Shown here: positions 54,101 to 64,000 of the stretch, one piece after another
Numbering within the stretch: the stretch's first letter is position 1
Layout: every line of letters begins with the position of its first letter
NCBI GenBank assembly: GCA_026315105.1
Contig: CM048745.1
Span: forward strand, 151,535,323 to 151,599,322
Source: Locusta migratoria
Lineage: Eukaryota; Arthropoda; Insecta; Orthoptera; Acrididae
Direction of reading: 5' to 3'
DNA: 64,000 nucleotides
Translations under genes and position numbers: made by a program
The notes under the pieces: generated by a model
What the model was told of the DNA's origin: nothing
Database searches by the model: none
What the model saw: only the letters and a program-made list of their open reading frames with translations

Positions 54101-54831
54101 GATTAATTGTGTACTTGCAGTAGTGGCTACTACAGGTCGCGAAAATTTTTCCAAAAAGATTGTGGGTCCCTTTAGGAAAAAGAGAAGGAACCACGTTTCT
54201 CGATTACAGGGAATTGCGCTTTGTAACTGGTCTTTGGGTATCCGTGCTATTCGCGGAGCCAAAGAACTATGGCTTCTAACTTTTGTCCCGGGTTCGCTCT
54301 TTCAACACGTGACAGGCACGTGAAAATGCGGCATTCAGTCAGGTATTTATGTTCGCGTTGTGCGCAACGCTGCACATGCGCTCCAGCTGAAATGAACGTG
54401 ATAAAGCTGCTTTTCACTCACTTTTTCCCCTTATCTGTTTATTACGATCGTGGTATCCTTTACTAAACCAGATAATCGCTTGTCGATGTTCGTCATTTGA
54501 CAAGTGAGTTCACAAAATTTATGATTGAGATTGTAAGTGACTTTTGATTCATGATCTAGGATTCACGTATGATATATAAACACAGGAAAGTTACGAACCG
54601 CAATAGTTGCATTACAGTTGATGAATGTGCGAGTCTGCACTTGGTTGGAGTTTGACTTCAGTGTAGGGCAAGTTCAGTAAAGTCAGCTCAAGTTGCTCGC
54701 AGAATCCACAGGTCATCTGGAATTCGAGCGCTCGGGAGTTTCAATGGCGACGGACCAGAAGGTAAGTCTTCATCGCCACCCATTTCGGTCTGTGTTTTAT
54801 TTGAATATATGTTCCTATGAAAGCAAAGAAG
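54101..54831. other. unassigned DNA
   Basis: ORFs at 54042-54323 and 54269-54466 have no known domain. Confidence 0.4.
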
Positions 54832-54995
54832 GAAGTAAGATTCGGGCTTAACGTCCCGTCGACAGCGTAGTCATTAGAGACGAAGCACCCACTCTAATTG
54901 TTTTTTCGTGTTAATGATGGTGGTGAAAATCTACCGTGCTCTTTGAAAGTAACCATCCCGACGTTTGCCTGGGGTTATTAGGGAAATAACTCTAC
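54832..54995 (+). repeat. dispersed repeat, family G, decayed
   Basis: TTAACGTCCCGTCGACAGCG, GTCATTAGAGACGAAGCAC and AACCATCCCGACGTTTGCCT place it with 16545-16712. Confidence 0.55.
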
Positions 54996-55479
54996 CGTAG
55001 GACTGAAAATACTTGGGATTAATTTTTGCATTTTAATTTTTTTCTATCAAAAGAATTATCACATATTACAAGTTTATACATTAGTAGGCGTGACCAACCG
55101 CCTTAATATACTTCTGTGTATTACGTTTAGAATCAAAGTTTTCATTCACTTATCAAAGCCCACCCTGGACCTCTGTAATCAGTTGCACTTCATGTCTACC
55201 ATGTAGCAGACGGCGTGGATATGGAGCCAATGGTTAGAGCTCTTACCTGGTGGCGGTACAATTATTTTACACGCCAAAGGATCTTATCCTTTTTTTATTA
55301 CAGAATTTGGCCAATTATAGACCGCTTAGAACCTAAGACTATGGTACAATCTTTTTCTTCTTATCTTCCCAGCACTTCTTCATGCGTTGGCTGATGGCCT
55401 GCCTTTGTTAAATTGACATCACTCTTCTAGGTAGTAGTTTTTGTTCTTGTATGGGAAATTTTGCAAATTGATCTGAAGC

Positions 55480-55900
55480 CTAAAATTTTCCCTGTCTTGT
55501 ATGTAGTCTTCTGTGATGTTTCCTCATGTCCCTTTTTCTCTCTTCCAGGCATCCCGTGGTGTTCAATTTGGAAATGAAAATTTTCTCTGTCACTCTACTG
55601 TCATTCATTCTACAAATGTATCCGTAAAACTTTAATCGTCTCTTCCTTACTTTGTCTTTGATGGTATTTGTTTCTGTATAAATCTTCATTTCTTCTTTTC
55701 ATCCAGTTCTTATCCTTGTTCTTTTGTGGTCATAAATTTTTTTTCTCAGTATTTTGCTTTCTTTCTTTCCTAGTTCTTCTTGTTCACTTTTTTTATTATT
55801 TTTTTATTTTTTATTTATTTAGTGTTAGGCATTCAGATCCATACAGCGCTTCCAGTTTAGTTACTGTTGCGTAATATTTAACTTATGTTTTGAAAGATAC
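55480..55900 (-). mobile_element. RTE-like LINE scrap
   Basis: On the minus strand: LEALYGSEC (about 55840), then KVRKRRLKFYGYICRMND (about 55600). This is the YGSE...LK..GHI.R arrangement of the C-terminal tail of RTE-type ORFs, distinct in sequence from the other two families. Confidence 0.6.
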
Positions 55901-56069
55901 TGATCTTCTTATTACATCGGTTTTGAGTGAGTTTGTACGCTAATCTTACCTTAATACTATATTTTAATCATATACAGAAAAAAAAAAATTAAAATGAAGG
56001 AGAGAGAAAATGGTTGTTTTGATTTACTCCCTTATCTTGGTGTCACTCTAAACGGAACATTAACGTATA

Positions 56070-57113
56070 CGAGGATCAGTCCAAAAGAAATGCACGCTAT
56101 TTTTTTTAATACAGTTTTTATTCTACAGGTTTGAAAGTTTTACATTGTGTAGATACATCCTTTAGGAACAATATTTTCATTTCTCCACATAATCCCCATC
56201 TCACTCAACTGCCTTACGCCATCTTGGAACCCGCTCCTGTATACCCACACGGTAAAATTCTGGACCAACACGTTGAAGCAGCGTGCACAAGGGAGTCATC
56301 ATCTTCTAACTTTGTTCCACGAAGAGTCTTTCAGTTTCCCAAAGAGATGATAGTCACATGGAACCAGGCAGGTGTTTCATTGTTATCCATCCGAGTTTTG
56401 TGATCGCTTCCATGGTCTTTTGACTGACATGTGCCCCAGCCTTGTCGTGCAACAGCAAAACATCCTGATTTTGCCGATGTGTTCGAACACGACTCAGCCG
56501 AGCTTTAAGTTCCTCCAGTGTCGTCACATATGCATCAAAATTTATGGTGGTTCCACATGGCATGATGTTCACAAGCAAGAGTCCTTCGGAATCGAAAAAC
56601 ACCGTAGCCATAACTTTTGCAGCAGAAGGTGTGGTTTTGATTTTTTTTTTCTTTCTTTCTTCTCGGGTGAATTTGCATGATTGCCTCTTCGTCATAGGTG
56701 AAAAGTGATGGAGCCATGTTTCATCATCAGTCACAATTCTTCCAAGAAATTCACACCCACCATCCCCGCATTCTTCCAAAAGTTCGCTGCATACCGTTTT
56801 TCATGTTTCTTTGTGAGCCGCTGTCAACATCCTGCTTACTGCGATCGACAGCAGCATCTCCATACACCTTTTTCAACCTCTTGTGGACGTTTCCCACTGT
56901 CTCGTTTTCACAGCACAGGAATTCAATGACTGCACGTTGATTTTGACGAACGTTAATTGTAGCAGCCATCTTGAAGACATGCTGTGACGGCACCACTCAC
57001 GGGAATAGGTTGAACTATTTTGAAAGATGTAGCTACAGACTGTAAAACTATTAAATATGCAGAATGAGAACTGCATTAAAAAATAGTGTGCGTTTCTTTT
57101 GGAGTGACCGTCG
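56070..57113 (-). mobile_element. mariner transposon, internally deleted
   Basis: Termini CGAGGATCAGTCCAAAAGAA (56070) and, inward from the right, CGACGGTCACTCCAAAAGAA (57113), each next to TA. At 1044 bp it is shorter than the roughly 1.3 kb usual for mariners. The remaining interior encodes pieces of transposase on the minus strand. Confidence 0.93.
56297..56975 (-). pseudogene. mariner transposase, broken
   Basis: N-terminus: INVRQNQRAVIEFLCCENET and GNVHKRLKKVYGDAAVDRS, the first paired-like helix-turn-helix that binds the terminal repeats. The second HTH and linker are deleted. At the junction the frame shifts to RMLTAAHKET, a stop, then LLEECGDGGCEFLGRIVTDD and ETWLHH. VTDDETW holds the first catalytic aspartate, and LLLHDKAGAH holds the second. 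A further frame change and loss precede CDYHLFGKLKD, which carries the third aspartate of the DD34D triad. All three catalytic positions can thus be found, but never in one frame. The stop in ET*KTV is a TGA where an arginine codon is usual. Confidence 0.9.
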
Positions 57114-57229
57114 TAATAAACACTTTTCATCCTCAGCTAAGAAGCTACAAACATGAGCGAAACTAGTGAAACACATGGCAGGCAGTAAGTACATGGTGAG
57201 CAGGCACGTTAAGTTCTCCGTGCAGCATC

Positions 57230-57610
57230 CCTCGCGCTGTCGTACTCTGCAGCACTTACAGAAAGTAGACGACTAACTAAAAGCCACTGTGAGAATCATA
57301 CCTACAAGCTGGCTACCAGTGCTATCAAACATCTGCCCACTTAACCTCCGTTCAAAGGCTGCTCTTTACAAACTTTACCGGCAAATTTCCAAAAATAATC
57401 TCTCTCCTCACGACTTAATGCACAGGAAACGCTTCAAATCCAGAGGATCAGCATATTTAATAGGAGTGAAAATACTCTCCACACGATTCAACCAGGACGC
57501 AGGGTGGAAACTTAAGTGGCAAGCTACGAGAATACGGAACCATGAACTTATAGACAATCAACAGTGATTGTTCAGGCTTCTGTCAACAAAGGGAGTGCGG
57601 GTACCGACTG
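57230..57610 (+). mobile_element. LINE ORF C-terminal fragment
   Basis: The frame at 57289-57567 reads SWLPVLSNICPLNLRSKAAL and later FNQDAGWKLKWQ with HELIDN. WLPVLSNIAPP.LRR.AAL...DAG..LKW is the C-terminal region that follows RT in a LINE type I know from insects. RT is absent, and the family differs from the others here. Confidence 0.6.
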
Positions 57611-58289
57611 AATAGATACCCGGCTGAAGAAGCTATAGGCAAGTAACAAGGAAGGCTTTTCTAGTGAAAATACTTGGTGGCATCCAGACAACGAGCGACA
57701 TTTTAAATGAGAGTCCTATCAGACGTTTCCCTGGAGGCATCAAGAAGCTACATGAAGCATCCGACAAGGAACTCTGCAGGATTGAGTCTATCAATAGCCG
57801 TGTCTAGTCTGAGACGTTTAACATTTACCTACTGTAAATAATTGGACATGTTTATCCATATATTTGTGCTACATTTAAATATTTTGGAATTTTAATTGAT
57901 GCAACCGATAATAACTGAATTACGTGTCATTTTCTAACAAATTTTCTGTCGATAAGGTGCTAAAAGCAGGGCACGATATTCGTATTATCTTCAGTACCTT
58001 AGGGAGTAAAAAGAAGTCCTTCCGTAGATTCTTCAGAAAAGATGATTGTTTTCTGGCGAGAAAGCTATCAGTCTGTTCTGCCACGCACAGTAGATATCCG
58101 TTATTTTTCCGCTTGTAACCAGTTTACGTAAAAGACATCGATAAAAGAAACTCTTGAGCTGTGGACACATTGACAGGATGTTATTAGCTTGATTCAAAGA
58201 TTCCAGACAGACAATATGCTGCATTTAACGTCTATCATATCGTCTCATCACAAAGAGGAACGTGAATAGAAACAAAAAATTCAGAAGTC
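57611..58289. other. unassigned DNA
   Basis: No gene or repeat recognised. Confidence 0.45.
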
Positions 58290-58600
58290 AAAAATGTTTG
58301 TCCGACAGAGACTCAAACTGGAGATAGTTGCCTCTCGGGGGCAAGTGCTCTACAGACTGAGCGAACCGAGCAGTATCGTTTCTTTCCAGGAGTTAGTCTT
58401 TTAAGGTATGCAGGGGAACTTTTGAGACGTTTGTAAGGTAGGAAGTAAAGCTGCGAGGCCGGGCCGAGAGGCATGCTCCAATAGCTCATACGATAAAACA
58501 GTCCTGGGTTCGTATTTCGGTCCAGCACACTGTTTTAAGTTGCTAGAAAATTTCCTATCAGTACACGAGCCACTGCACAGTGCAATCTCATTAAAAACTA
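58290..58600. mobile_element. paired tRNA-like repeat, family F, decayed
   Basis: 58300-58375 contains a minus-strand tRNA-like TCAGTCTGTAGAGCACTTGC. 58465-58560 is a plus-strand counterpart with CCTGGGTTCGTATTTCGGTC and CAGCACACTGTTTTAAG. Same divergent layout as 27864-28362. Confidence 0.7.
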
Positions 58601-59567
58601 TAATTTTAAGTCTGGGTACTGGCTTGTAACAGTATGGGCGGCACTATGGTCCGTGTCGATCTATTGCACAGAATGTGATGGATTCAAGGTGGTAGACAGT
58701 GACAATCAGTGTTCACAAGTACAGCAAGGTGGAGGATCAATGATTTTCTGGGCGGGTATCAAAAAAATCTGTAGTCAATGGGCAGCTAAAATGAAAGTTA
58801 CCAGCTGAATCTTAAACACGCTGCCCACACTGCTTCTACTCAGTAATGCACTTAGCATTACTTAACAAAAATAAAGAAGCAATTTCTGCATGTCTCATCT
58901 GGAGGTAACAGTGATGGGCTCAGGGACGAAAAATATTTCATAGTCGACTGGGTGCAACTTTCTGTGTGAACATTCATAGCAGAGAAAATTAAAACGCATC
59001 ACTTTATCAATATGCTAACCGCCGCCTATAATGTAGGTATTTATGTAATCCGTCTTTGCAGCGGAATAATTAAAGTGGTGCTAGTGGTGAAGTGCTAAAA
59101 ACAAAAACTCCAAAGGAATAAAACTGGAAACAAAACAACTTCAAGTCAGCAATCAGCGCTACGTGTAAACCAGCATCCACCATATATTGTAAGTAATAAC
59201 ATCCCAATATCATCAACTATACTTAGATAATGCACCAGAATTTTTTTTAACCTAAAATACAAGAAACGCTAAAAACTAAATATTGTAAAACTTAATCTTG
59301 TATATGATGATGCCTTCCAAATAAAGACGACATGCATATGGAGATATATAACTTTAGTTATTCAGTTGCACAGAGGGATCACATAAATATCTACATTATA
59401 ATATAAGAAGCAGTTGTGGGAGGACAAAAAGGAACTAACAATGGAACTGCCGCTTGTTGAAGTTGACACACGTTCAACGTGTGCTTTACAGCTCCGTTCG
59501 ACCAGTGTGAAAGATTTTGTCCAACAATAATTGCATTAAGTACGCATCCGGTTTAAACTAACAAACC
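58601..59567. other. unassigned AT-rich DNA
   Basis: Nothing recognisable on either strand. Confidence 0.45.
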
Positions 59568-60737
59568 TACGGAAGTGCGTGTCTCCGATTTTTTTGAAAC
59601 TTCGATATAATACATGAAAATCTAAAGGACACGAATTATTTGTATTGGCGGAAGAACATATTAAAGGGGTAAAACACTCCCTCGTAAATGGGGGCTAAAA
59701 TAGAAAAAACTGGGCTAACAGAGATTAGTGAAGCGATTTTAATTATTTTTGTAGTGAAAGGATCTTTTGATAGGAAACGAAAATCGGCCTAGGGATATTG
59801 GAGGGGGGAGTGAAAATTAGGGGGCCAACTACCCCGAAGGAGAACAGCTTTCCGCTACAGCAATTACTTTTAATTTAACCAAAGTAGAATCTATTAAAGG
59901 AAGGCTAATTAAGAAACATGTATTTTTTAACATAAATAGTTGAGGAGTTAACAACCCTTATATTGTCACACTCGTTTGATACTGCCAATGAAATACCTTG
60001 TAAACCTATGTTTTTTGAAATGTTTCACCTCCTTAATATATCAGTATTTAAAGTCACTAGATTTTTAAAATATCTGATGCACTTTTATTCACTATTATTT
60101 CAAAAGTAGATTTTATTGTCTTTGAAAGTCGCATGTCGAGTTAGTCTATTCAAGCATTTTTCCCCTCGGGGGTTACGTCCCCTATGATGGATCAGCCACA
60201 TTGAATTTTTAGAAAGTTTTCAGATTCGGATTCACAGACTTTAAATACCAGTATATTAAAGAGATAATACGGTTCCAAATTATAGATTCACAAGGTGTTT
60301 CATGCGCAGTATCAAATGCGCGTGGCAATACAAAGGTTGTTTATCCCTCATATACATATGTGTTTCTTAATAGCCTTCCCTTTGAAGTTTCATTAGATTC
60401 TATTTCGATTCAATCAAAACTAATTTCTGTAGCAAACAACTGGTCTCCTTCGGGGTAGCTGGTCCCCTCCACTCTCCCTCCAATACATCTAGGCTGAGTT
60501 TCGTATTTTATCATAAGATACTTTCATAGCAAAAATCATTAAAATAGCTTCACTAACGTCTAAGTTATCCCAGTTTTTCCATTTAAGCTCTCATTTTGGT
60601 GGGAGCGTTGCACCCCTTTAATATATTCTTCCGCCGCTCAAAAGAAAAATAATAATAAAATACGTGTCCCTTAGTTTTTCATGTATTGTAACATACCAAA
60701 ATTTCAAAAGAAAAATGGGAGCATGACACTTCCGTAG
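59568..60737. mobile_element. DNA element with very long terminal inverted repeats
   Basis: Ends CTACGGAAGTG and CACTTCCGTAG. Both arms run about 380 bp: matching blocks in order are TGAAAATCTAAAGGACACG, GGCGGAAGAACATATTAAA, GATTAGTGAAGCGATTTTAA-like, GGCCAACTACCCCGAAGGAG and TAATTAAGAAACA on the left, each inverted on the right. The arms are clearly diverged. The middle (about 59950-60350) encodes nothing recognisable. A one-arm relative is at 41460-42135. Confidence 0.82.
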
Positions 60738-61034
60738 TCTTACTTGTAAGACACAGAAGCAATGCTGAGGCGGGCTGATAGTTTTATTTTTGGTAGGTCA
60801 GATCAATGAACGAATATTGCAGAGATGTCTCAGGAACTCAGATGGTAATTGCTGATAATATTATAAAAATACGGTTTTCTGTTCCGCAGGGCCTAATAGA
60901 GGAGTAAGACTCTATGGTCATGGAACAAGTCAATACATGAAGTTTAACACAAGAATGGTAACATAAAATTTTTAAGTAGTCCTACACACACGACACTCTT
61001 AAGACTAAGTCAATAAAGAAAAAAAATTGCTTAA
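60738..61034. other. unassigned DNA
   Basis: Nothing recognised. Less than 300 bases. Confidence 0.4.
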
Positions 61035-61305
61035 TTGCTTAATTTTTTTAGGAGTTCCTCGACAGAATAAAAGTCAGCGTAATTTTCGTGAAATACTAAT
61101 GAGGAAGTTTACAGGGCGGAATTTGACTGAAAGAAGATTCTACTGCCGGCAACTTACATTTTGCCTCAAAGATAAGAGGCCTACAAACATTAGTTCACTT
61201 CGCATTATCTTAGATTGGAACAGAAAAGGAAACGATTAGTAATGGACGATATGTGCTTCGTCAGGCACTGTATGGAGGATTGCGTAGTATGTAAGTAGAT
61301 GTAGA
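61035..61305 (+). mobile_element. CR1/Jockey-like LINE 3' end, decayed
   Basis: NFREILMRKFTGRNLTE and ILDWNRKGND before the stop, then CTTCGTCAGGCACTGTATGG and GTAAGTAGATGTAGA. Matches the 3' ends at 9345, 27626 and 49068. Confidence 0.75.
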
Positions 61306-62411
61306 CTTGTATTGATGAGAGAGGTGACCGAATACAACCTCACAGTTACACTGTGAGCGCCACTCAGTCACGTGAAGTAATGGAAGGGAACTAACTTTCC
61401 TCATTGCCCTATCACGTGTAGCACGAATAGTATTAAAATGTTTTCACCATAAAAGACGTAACAGACTCTTCTTAGAAAACTTTTTGTGTAGTTTCGCCAA
61501 GTACTGGCGTCACAAGAACGCAGTGGTTGCATCCACTATAAAACTGAGAACGAGATACGGCTGTTTATGTAAGACACTACTTCCACAAAGTGGTAAACAG
61601 TGCGAACACCTTTCTCGCCTTAGCGCAGTTGTCAAGAGGGCTTTCACGAGCTATTTGTCGCGTTTCAGCGCAGGATTAGTCCCTCGCAAACAACTACCTC
61701 CTTAGCCGAGTTTATCCTCAACAGTTTTTCGCTAAAGCTACTGTTGGGACTCGTAAACAGTTTTCAGTCGGACTTTATCCGGAACGATTAAATCTACCAG
61801 TCCCCCTCCCCACTGACCGCCACAATAAAAGAAACACCAATTTGTGATTGCTTTGATGAAGCCTATCATGAAGTATCTTCTAAAACAAAACAAAAAACAA
61901 AACAAAAACAAACAAAAAAAACACACGAAAACAAAAAACAAAAAAAAACTCCAACTCACATTTACACTGGATGCCCTCAATTATCTGTCGAATATATTCC
62001 GATGTCGCTTGCAATTTTTACCCAGTACAGATCCCTGAAGTAAACTGGATGTTATTCGTGGGATCTTAAAACTTCGTCTTCTCCCCTTCTCGTTTTGTTA
62101 TGTCAGTTCTTGGTATTTTTTACTTCATCCTAGCTTCGTAAATTCCACGGAGAACTTCTCGCTTCACATAAGTTGATGTAATTCCTTTGAAACACAAGAA
62201 CTAAAACTTTCGATTGCATTGTAGATATCTATGCAAGACGTTATTGCAACCTGTTGTGAGATCCTAACACAGGGCGTCTATTTAAGTTGTCGTAACTCTT
62301 GCTGCAGCACATTTCTATCGGCGACCCTAAGTATTTTACGCACTGATGACATCTTGTGGAGGATGATGAATTTAATCCGCAACAACGGCTGATCACATTT
62401 ATTTAATCACT
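61306..62411. other. unassigned DNA
   Basis: AAAC-rich low-complexity stretch at about 61882-61950. The ORFs at 61484-61705 and 61738-61980 have no known domain. Confidence 0.45.
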
Positions 62412-62423
62412 TAGAAAGGCATT

Positions 62424-62521
62424 CAAAAGTTCAAATGTTTGTAAATCTATCGGACCAAACTGCTTTGTCATCAGTCCGTAGCTTACAAACTACTTAAACC
62501 TAGATAAACTAACCTAAGGAC

Positions 62522-62564
<43 letters not shown>

Positions 62565-62651
62565 TCCCCAGGGAGGACTCCAACCTCCACGGCGAGCAAC
62601 CGCGGGCTCCGCAGCGAGACGCTTTAAACCGCTCGGCTACTCCACCGCGGC
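62424..62651 (-). mobile_element. tRNA-derived SINE, family C, complete
   Basis: Duplication TAGAAAGGCATT (62412-62423, 62652-62663). Minus-strand head GCCGCGGTGGAGTAGCCGAG, B-box GGAGGTTGGAGTCCTCC, AC/GT run at 62523-62562 and tail AGTTTGTAAGCTACGGACTG. Confidence 0.93.
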
Positions 62652-62663
62652 TAGAAAGGCATT

Positions 62664-63952
62664 ACAGCTAGGACGATGGGGCTGCGTAAATTTCCTACGA
62701 TCCTATGAAATAATAACTAGTCACATAAAGATGCAGTTATAACGGTGCGAAACCAGTTATGGACGTAATAAAGTACAGAAAGAAGTTACCTAATTTTTTT
62801 TATTTTTTTATTATTATTTTTTTTTTATTTTTTTTTTTTTTTGCATGATTTGTGAATACTTCTTGTGAATACTTCTGAAAATTATTATTTAAGCTTTGGT
62901 TGCCCTAATTACAAAATAATGTGTACACTATGAAAGCTGCTATTCAGTTAGAGGGCATTTATTATTTATCATCAAATATAATCAAAAATTTCTGCTTAAT
63001 TCTTTAGAATGACGACAAATTCACGCCTGACTGTAACTGTTTTGAATATGTTTATTGCATACTATTCAGTGCATTAAAAGAAAGTTTCAGGGTCACGCTC
63101 AGCCCAAGACTACAGAGTATCATGATCCTACAAATTTTGGTTATTACAAAAATAAAAACTGACACCTACTGCTGTGATATGGTCATCGGTTATTATATAC
63201 TGTCAGTTTCCAAAATTGGTATTTTTATATTGTGCAATAACGCTTGTGGGCTTAGAAATGGTTGTGTCAACGTGCACGGTATCGAAGTACAGCTACAGTG
63301 CACGTGCTGTAAGGGCGATATAATCGAAGCGTGTGTAGTATCGCGTGTTGTGATGCAACATCTCATTAGATAGGCAGTACACTGGAACATCAACAATTGG
63401 TACTTTTTTTCCTTAGAAAAAAATCTTTATCTTCTACAATACAAACCAATATCTAAATATTACAAAGGGCCTTTTTATGCTACTTTAAGAAACATCTTAC
63501 GATGACTCACTAGTCAATTATTACTTACAAGAAACAGTAACTTAAACTACCTCTTTAAGTATTACAGGTGTGCCAGCAGGTTACAATCCTGATGGTGGTG
63601 ATGGCCAGCTCACCGAGCTAGTCCCGATGAGCGTGCCCCTGGCTCTGGGCGACCCACGACTGATTGCTGTCACTGCAGTCCCCCAACTACTAATTCCCCC
63701 ATTTTTATTGGTGAAAAACTAACTAAACTTCAAACAACGTGTAAGGAAGAATCGATGGTGCCAGGTCCACCCCAGATCCAGAGTACAGCGGATATCAGCC
63801 AGTGACGGCGAACAGGCTACCCTCTGGCGCCATGGTCAGACCTGGCAATCGGTGGCTTTCAAAATCGTTGTGGTGTCTGCATTGGTGTCTTGTATTGCTT
63901 GAGTGATTGTTGTCTTATCTGCTGTTGGTGTCCTGACTGATGTATTGGTGCC
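62664..63952. other. unassigned DNA
   Basis: A T-rich tract at about 62795-62842. The ORF at 63122-63373 (cysteine-rich, 83 codons) has no known domain. 63560-63950 is more GC-rich and lacks recognisable elements. Confidence 0.4.
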
Positions 63953-64000
63953 GGCCGCGGTGGTCGAGGGGAATGAGGCGCTCCAGTCACGATCTGCACG
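63953..64000 (+). mobile_element. SINE family A, cut by window end
   Basis: GCCGGCCGCGGTGGTCGAGG then ATGAGGCGCTCCAGTCACGA is the tRNA head of family A. The B-box and tail lie beyond the window. Confidence 0.9.

Overview
This window looks like nuclear DNA from a large insect genome, most likely an orthopteran of the locust genus Schistocerca. The assignment rests on repeat families I recognise: a tRNA-headed SINE whose tail carries GGGACTGATGACC, a 5S-rRNA-derived SINE, and an RTE-like non-LTR retrotransposon whose single ORF is usually labelled 'craniofacial development protein 2-like' in insect gene sets. I found no bacterial operon structure, no convincing host gene and no intact tRNA or rRNA gene. 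Almost everything that can be named is mobile DNA, much of it nested.

Layout. 1-2515: a TTAA-flanked palindromic mini-element, an RNase-H-type LINE tail, and a Helitron interrupted by a SINE that is itself interrupted by another SINE. 2516-11400: CpG-rich unassigned DNA, a SINE with an AC microsatellite, an I-like LINE (minus), RTE remnants, a Penelope-like GIY-YIG fragment split by a SINE, a CR1/Jockey-like 3' end and a second RTE-like family. 11539-13256: a pogo-like DNA transposon carrying palindromic Penelope-type ends. 13260-24544: mostly unassigned, with SINEs, a 5S-SINE and inverted repeats. 24545-26983: head-to-tail Helitrons plus an inverted partial copy. 26984-30092: RTE copies nested with CR1-like and paired-tRNA repeats. 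30093-35388: minisatellite, a near-perfect hairpin and a CR1-like LINE. 35475-38767: a full-length RTE-like element with an open 1019-codon ORF and an 11-bp target-site duplication, the only clearly intact coding sequence here. 38838-42135: a Penelope-like 3' part, a SINE expanded by internal duplication, and an inverted repeat. 42136-49068: microsatellites, a truncated RTE, a Helitron, a minus-strand LINE split by a hAT-like element with an 8-bp duplication, and a CR1-like LINE. 49566-64000: more SINEs and Helitron pieces, a disabled mariner, LINE tails, a long-terminal-inverted-repeat element, and a SINE cut by the window end.

How the parts relate. Exact target-site duplications give a relative chronology in several places (Helitron, then SINE B, then SINE A at 1052-2514; paired-tRNA repeat, then RTE at 28438-30092). 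Short palindromic elements across the window share a stem-loop flanked by a CTGATGA-like box and GAAA, which is the hammerhead-ribozyme layout reported for Penelope-like elements. The precise 5' end of the RTE fits part of an HDV-like ribozyme fold. Family names given here come from motif recognition only; no database search was run.
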